Shown here in pieces: positions 60,396-64,000 of a DNA stretch of 64,000 nucleotides (positions are counted from its first letter, which is position 1; every line of letters begins with the position of its first letter). Position numbers and translations under genes: made by a program. Below the pieces are notes generated by a model. It made no database searches and was not told the DNA's origin. It saw nothing but the letters and a program-made list of their open reading frames with translations. Source of the stretch: Treponema sp. (GTDB taxonomy: Bacteria > Spirochaetota > Spirochaetia > Treponematales > Treponemataceae); assembly GCA_017525605.1 (NCBI GenBank), contig JAFXSM010000013.1, positions 1 to 64,000 on the forward strand, in the 5' to 3' direction.

Positions 60396-60716
60396 TTAAG
60401 CAAACAAGATTTTATCCAAACAAGAATCAAATTTCTCTGTAGTTTTCACAGAAGAAAGGATTTTGCCCTTAAAATCTTGCATTTCCTTATCAGCCTTTGC
60501 CTTTATCTGCTCAACGGAATCCTCATAAATTCTTTCGTTATCAGCAACGATTTTTTCGAAAGATTCCTTGAATTTCTCATCGGCAGAAGACTTTGCAACA
60601 CTGATTTTCTTGTCAGCTTCCGTCTGTGCATTCAAAGTCAAAGTCTGGGCATTCTGCTCGACTTCCAAAAGGTGACCAAGAATTTCGGCCTCTTCGCTCA
60701 TTTTTTTATCAGCCAT
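60396..60716 (-). CDS. V-type ATPase G/H-like stalk subunit
   Basis: 106 residues, almost one continuous charged helix (ILGHLLEVEQNAQTLTLNAQ; AKSSADEKFKESFEKIVADN). Position at the head of the V-ATPase genes and the coiled-coil nature match subunit G/H, which pairs with subunit E in the peripheral stalk. AAGGAGG precedes the ATG. Identification rests on context more than on sequence. Confidence 0.75.
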   Translation of the reverse strand: MADKKMSEEAEILGHLLEVEQNAQTLTLNAQTEADKKISVAKSSADEKFKESFEKIVADNERIYEDSVEQIKAKADKEMQDFKGKILSSVKTTEKFDSCLDKILFA

Positions 60717-60727
60717 AATTGACCTCC

Positions 60728-61195
60728 TTATTCAGAAAGAGATTCCTCTGTCTTTGAAATCAAATTAAACACATCAGAAGCAGTTTCGCATCTAACAATT
60801 TTATCAACAATTCCAGGATTTTGAAGAACCAAAGCAAGCTGTTTCAGAATCTGAATATGCTTTTCCGTTTCACCATCCGCGCCAAGAATCATAAAAACGA
60901 CATGAACAGGGGCTTTATCGAGCGCATCGTAATCGATACCGGACTTGCTGACACCTATCGCGCCAACTGTTTTTTTCATGCTGGAAACAAGCGCATGAGG
61001 AACAGCAACGCTATGCATTATGCCTGTTGACATTTTCGATTCGCGCTCATTCAATGCTTCGACAGCAGCAACTCTGTCAAGGTTCGGACAGAATTTATGA
61101 ATGGATTCGACCAACTCTTCAAAGAGTTCATCCTTCTCAGTACTTTCGAGATTTACGACTATTGTTTCTCTTGGAAAAATTTCACCAAGCACCAT
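60728..61195 (-). CDS. PTS EIIA-type protein (PtsN-like)
   Basis: 155 residues from the ATG at 61195 with GGAGG 7 nt upstream. The EIIA fold of the fructose/nitrogen type is seen: ALNERESKMSTGIMHSVAVP followed by HALVSSMKK, with the active His in VAVPHA, and HVVFMILGADGETEKHIQIL. No PTS permease is nearby. It is 11 bp before the G-like subunit gene, so it starts the V-ATPase operon and may regulate ion transport, by analogy to PtsN. Confidence 0.88.
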   Translation of the reverse strand: MVLGEIFPRETIVVNLESTEKDELFEELVESIHKFCPNLDRVAAVEALNERESKMSTGIMHSVAVPHALVSSMKKTVGAIGVSKSGIDYDALDKAPVHVVFMILGADGETEKHIQILKQLALVLQNPGIVDKIVRCETASDVFNLISKTEESLSE

Positions 61196-61268
61196 AGAAT
61201 GACCTCCAAATATCACTGAAAACATCAGAACGATGAAAAACGCAAAAAAAATTGCATTTTCATCGTCA

Positions 61269-61313
61269 CCGCAAGTTCACCAGCGTCATCTAAAAACTTG
61301 CGGCATTTTTTTT
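61269..61313. terminator. Hairpin between secG and the V-ATPase operon
   Basis: CCGCAAGTT (61269-61277) pairs with AACTTGCGG (61295-61303). A run of eight T follows on the plus strand, and on the minus strand a T8 run appears 15 nt after the hairpin. Probably the secG terminator. Confidence 0.6.
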
Positions 61314-61352
61314 ATTCCGTGTCCATCTTTTCATGACGAACACGCTAACAAC

Positions 61353-61904
61353 TTAGTTAGCAGCAGCCTCTGCAGGAGCAACTGTCTCTACAACTGCGGC
61401 AGATTCCTCACTTACAGGAGCTTCAGTTGCAACAGCTTCAACGGCAGGCTCAGCAACGACCTCTGCAGTTGGCTCAGCAGCAGTATTTTCAACAGCATTG
61501 CTATCAGAAGAAGTGCTTTCAACCGCATTATTCTCAACAGTTGATGCAGGTGCTTCTTTAGATTCTGTATTTTCTTTCCACCAATCTGCAGCAGATGCAT
61601 CTTTAGAAGCATCTCCCTGAATATTCATAGTTTTCGCAGCTTCAGACAAAGTATCACTGTGACCTTTTGCTGATTTTTTGTTAGCAAATGCAAGTGCAAA
61701 AACAACAACAAAGAACAACGCGACAAGCACAGCCGTAGCTTTTGTCAAAACAGAAGCAGAATGCGCTCCAAATGCGGCAGAATTTCCGCCACCAAGCATT
61801 CCGCCCATGCCACTGTTATCCTGATCCTGAACAAGAACAAGAAGAACAGAAAGTGCACAGATGATAACAAAAGCAACCAAAAGAACTACGCTAATAGGAC
61901 CCAT
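61353..61904 (-). CDS. secG: Preprotein translocase subunit SecG with long C-terminal tail
   Basis: 183 residues from ATG 61904 (GGAG 7 nt upstream). SecG core is residues 1-75: a first helix ISVVLLVAFVIICALSVLLV, the loop VQDQDNSGMGGMLGGGNSAA then FGAHSASVLTKATA, and a second helix. The remaining 105 residues are an acidic Ala/Glu/Val-rich low-complexity tail (AVENTAAEPTAEVVAEPAVE) that would be cytoplasmic or periplasmic depending on topology. The core sequence FGxxSAxxLTKAT is diagnostic. Confidence 0.92.
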   Translation of the reverse strand: MGPISVVLLVAFVIICALSVLLVLVQDQDNSGMGGMLGGGNSAAFGAHSASVLTKATAVLVALFFVVVFALAFANKKSAKGHSDTLSEAAKTMNIQGDASKDASAADWWKENTESKEAPASTVENNAVESTSSDSNAVENTAAEPTAEVVAEPAVEAVATEAPVSEESAAVVETVAPAEAAAN

Positions 61905-62034
61905 TTTTTTCTCCAAATTTTATTGGTACATTTAATTTTATAGAACAGTAATACTACATGAAAAAGCCGACAGAATCAACTGAAACTGCCGGCCAAAACA
62001 ATCGAAACCAAATTAAGTTTCCGCCTACCCTATT

Positions 62035-62790
62035 TTATTTTACAGAAAATTTACAAATAGGAACGAATGTATCAGCCTTCAGCGACGCACCGCCAATCAG
62101 TCCACCGTCGATATCAGGCTGGACGAGAAGTTCCTCGGCATTCTTTGCATTCATCGAACCGCCATAAAGAATCTTCGTCTCATCCGCAACATTCTGCCCA
62201 TACATATCCGCAAGAGTCTTACGGACAGCGGCATGAGTTTTGTTGGCTTCTTCAGGGGTAGCTGTCTGCCCAGTTCCGATAGCCCAAATTGGCTCATAAG
62301 CAATCGTCACCTTCGACATCTGCTCGGCAGAAACGCCTGCAAGCGCAGTCTTCACCTGAAGAGCGCAGACAGATTCTGTCACGCCGACAATTCGATGCGA
62401 GAATCTCTCACCGATACACAAAACCACATCAAGTCCATGCTCCAACGCAATTTTCACTTTGCTGTTAACAATCTTGTTGTTCTCGTAAAAATCATTGCGC
62501 CGCTCGCTATGACCAAGAATTACAGTCTTGACACCGATATCAACCAGCATCGATGCAGAAACTTCGCCAGTATGCGCACCATTCTCTGTATAAGTAACAT
62601 CTTGCGCACCAAGAATGATATTGGAACCTTTTACGATTTGAGACACAGCATCAAGATAAACAAAAGGAGGCGCAATCATGAAAGTGTTGTCAACATCTTT
62701 AAGCTGCTCCACAAGAGCCTTTGCCAACTCAACGGCACCAGCCCTGTCCATATTCATCTTCCAGTTACCAGCAATGTACTTAGCACGCAT
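62035..62790 (-). CDS. tpiA: Triosephosphate isomerase
   Basis: 251 residues from ATG 62790 (MRAKYIAGNWKMN); the extra 17 codons upstream are not supported. Catalytic residues are Lys in GNWKMN, His in ILGHSERR, and Glu in IAYEPIWAIGTG; the phosphate loop is LYGGSMNAKNAEEL. It converts DHAP and glyceraldehyde-3-phosphate in glycolysis. It lies 82 bp downstream of pgk. Confidence 0.97.
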   Translation of the reverse strand: MRAKYIAGNWKMNMDRAGAVELAKALVEQLKDVDNTFMIAPPFVYLDAVSQIVKGSNIILGAQDVTYTENGAHTGEVSASMLVDIGVKTVILGHSERRNDFYENNKIVNSKVKIALEHGLDVVLCIGERFSHRIVGVTESVCALQVKTALAGVSAEQMSKVTIAYEPIWAIGTGQTATPEEANKTHAAVRKTLADMYGQNVADETKILYGGSMNAKNAEELLVQPDIDGGLIGGASLKADTFVPICKFSVK

Positions 62791-62872
62791 ACAAACCACC
62801 TTATTTTTCAAACACAAATACCAGCGACAAACAACCGACAAGCCGCTGGTATTTGATTATTCTTTCCCTAAA

Positions 62873-64000
62873 TTACTTTGTTTCCAAGCAAGCGATTCCA
62901 GGAAGAGTTTTGCCCTCGAGGAATTCAAGAGAAGCACCGCCACCTGTTGAGACATGGCTCATCTTGTCAGCAAGGTTGAATTTGTTGACAGCAGCAACTG
63001 AATCTCCGCCACCGACAACAGTCATTGCACCGCGTCCTGTAGCCTCCGCAACGAGACGTGCGACAGTCTCAGTTCCCTTTGCGAACGCATCGAACTCGAA
63101 TACGCCGACCGGACCATTCCATACGATTGACTTTGCAGTAGAAAGAACTTCTTTGTAAGCCTCGATTGTCTTAGGACCGACATCCATTGCCATGAGATTG
63201 TCAGGAATGTCTTTTCCGTCAACAGCGACCGGAGTTGCATTCGCATCGAATTTGTCAGCAGCAACATGGTCAACAGGAAGGACAATCTTGACACCTTTTG
63301 CCTCAGCGTCTTTGAGAAGTTTCTTTGCAGTGTCGATGAAATCATCCTCAACGAGAGAAATACCGACCTTGTAGCCCTGTGCCTTCAAGAATGTATATGC
63401 CATTCCGCCACCGATAACGAGCGCAGAAGCATTCTTCAAGAGAGACTCAAGAACTGCGATTTTTGAAGAAACCTTTGCACCGCCGATGATAGCAACCTGC
63501 GGTTTTGGAGGATTCTCAACCATTGGCTGAATGTATTTGACTTCTTTCTCCATCAAGAATCCGCCAACTTTTGTTGAGACGAATTTTGCGATAGAAGCTG
63601 TAGAAGCCTGGTCTCTGTGTGCAGTTCCGAACGCGTCGTTGACGAAGATATCGCCGTATGAAGCGAGTTCTTTCGCCATAACATCGCGCTCTGCAGCATC
63701 TTTTGAAGTCTCTTCTTTGTGGAAACGAGTGTTTTCGAGCATTGCGACAGCACCTTCAGGAAGAGCATCGATTGCAGCTTTCTGTCCGAGTGCATCAGGA
63801 AGGAATTTTACAGGAGCACCGAGTTTCTCTGCGAAATACTTTACGACAGGCTCAAGTCTGTTCTTTCCGTTGATGAATTTCTCTGAATCAGCGTCAGTCC
63901 ATGTTTTTCCAGCTTTCTCAGCCTTCTCCTGAGCTTTCTTCACATCTTTTTTCGGGTCGCCCAAGTGGCTCATCAAAACGAGGCTTCTTGGTTTCTGCTC
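62873..64000 (-). CDS. pgk: Phosphoglycerate kinase (5' end outside window)
   Basis: About 375 residues of the C-terminal part, reading from the window edge. Visible blocks: LMSHLGDPKKD, the pseudo-substrate region FVNDAFGTAHRDQASTASIA, KEVKYIQPMVENPPKPQVAI, GPVGVFEFDAFAKGT, and the final VGGGDSVAAVNKFNLADKMS then STGGGASLEFLEGKTLPG. It makes ATP in glycolysis. The start codon is missing. Confidence 0.95.
   Translation of the reverse strand, partial: EQKPRSLVLMSHLGDPKKDVKKAQEKAEKAGKTWTDADSEKFINGKNRLEPVVKYFAEKLGAPVKFLPDALGQKAAIDALPEGAVAMLENTRFHKEETSKDAAERDVMAKELASYGDIFVNDAFGTAHRDQASTASIAKFVSTKVGGFLMEKEVKYIQPMVENPPKPQVAIIGGAKVSSKIAVLESLLKNASALVIGGGMAYTFLKAQGYKVGISLVEDDFIDTAKKLLKDAEAKGVKIVLPVDHVAADKFDANATPVAVDGKDIPDNLMAMDVGPKTIEAYKEVLSTAKSIVWNGPVGVFEFDAFAKGTETVARLVAEATGRGAMTVVGGGDSVAAVNKFNLADKMSHVSTGGGASLEFLEGKTLPGIACLETK

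Overview
The window looks like a spirochaete chromosome segment, most probably a Treponema-type anaerobe. This is inferred from family content and gene style: an archaeal-type V-ATPase operon encoded as G-C-I-K-F-E-A-B-D, a SufCBD-SufS/SufU iron-sulfur system, many short-spaced or ATGA-overlapping operons, lipoproteins with serine-cysteine lipoboxes, and a methyl-accepting chemotaxis receptor. No rRNA or tRNA was seen, and I do not claim a species.

Layout. 1-13.6 kb: one long minus-strand block with valS (cut by the window edge), a Trk/Ktr potassium uptake pair, a TrpR-family regulator and a dispersed oligopeptide importer (oppA, oppB, an oppC-oppD fusion, oppF). Interleaved with these are plsC, a LEA14-like lipoprotein and a cytidylate-kinase-like protein. 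13.6-31.3 kb: a variable island, visibly AT-rich from about 17.6 to 26.9 kb. It holds an hsdR stub, a coupled operon of a radical SAM/SPASM protein with an amidohydrolase and two small proteins, and a broken GNAT toxin-antitoxin pair. Next comes an array of small genes separated by five copies of a 23-bp repeat. A defence-like cluster follows: Fic, an AlbA_2 ATPase, a TIR protein, broken hsdS, DUF3800, an ORF6N remnant and truncated hsdM. The island ends with a lipoprotein gene behind a G8 tract. 31.4-36.3 kb: tmRNA, a very long Glu/Pro-rich SPOR protein and tyrS, on the minus strand. 36.5-48.8 kb: plus-strand suf operon, a TetR-aldolase fusion, a chemotaxis receptor, sufU, and znuACB with a coupled exported protein. 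48.8-64 kb: minus strand again, with an LMW-PTP-like protein, asnS, uspA, the V-ATPase operon, a PTS EIIA, secG, tpiA and pgk (cut by the window edge).

How the genes work together. The Opp genes should import peptides, Trk potassium and Znu zinc. Suf builds Fe-S clusters, including those needed by the radical SAM enzyme. The V-ATPase couples ATP to ion transport, and tpiA/pgk belong to glycolysis. The island records repeated gain and decay: hsdR, hsdM and hsdS remain only as fragments around younger genes, and several toxin or immunity-like genes are truncated or frameshifted.

Best candidates for something undescribed: the five-repeat cassette array (17.9-21.2 kb), whose repeat reads in frame into truncated coding segments; the radical SAM/amidohydrolase operon (14.0-16.9 kb); the cluster of inverted repeats upstream of fic; the G-tract lipoprotein switch; a structured GC-rich element at 26.9-27.1 kb; and the TetR-aldolase and OppC-OppD fusions.
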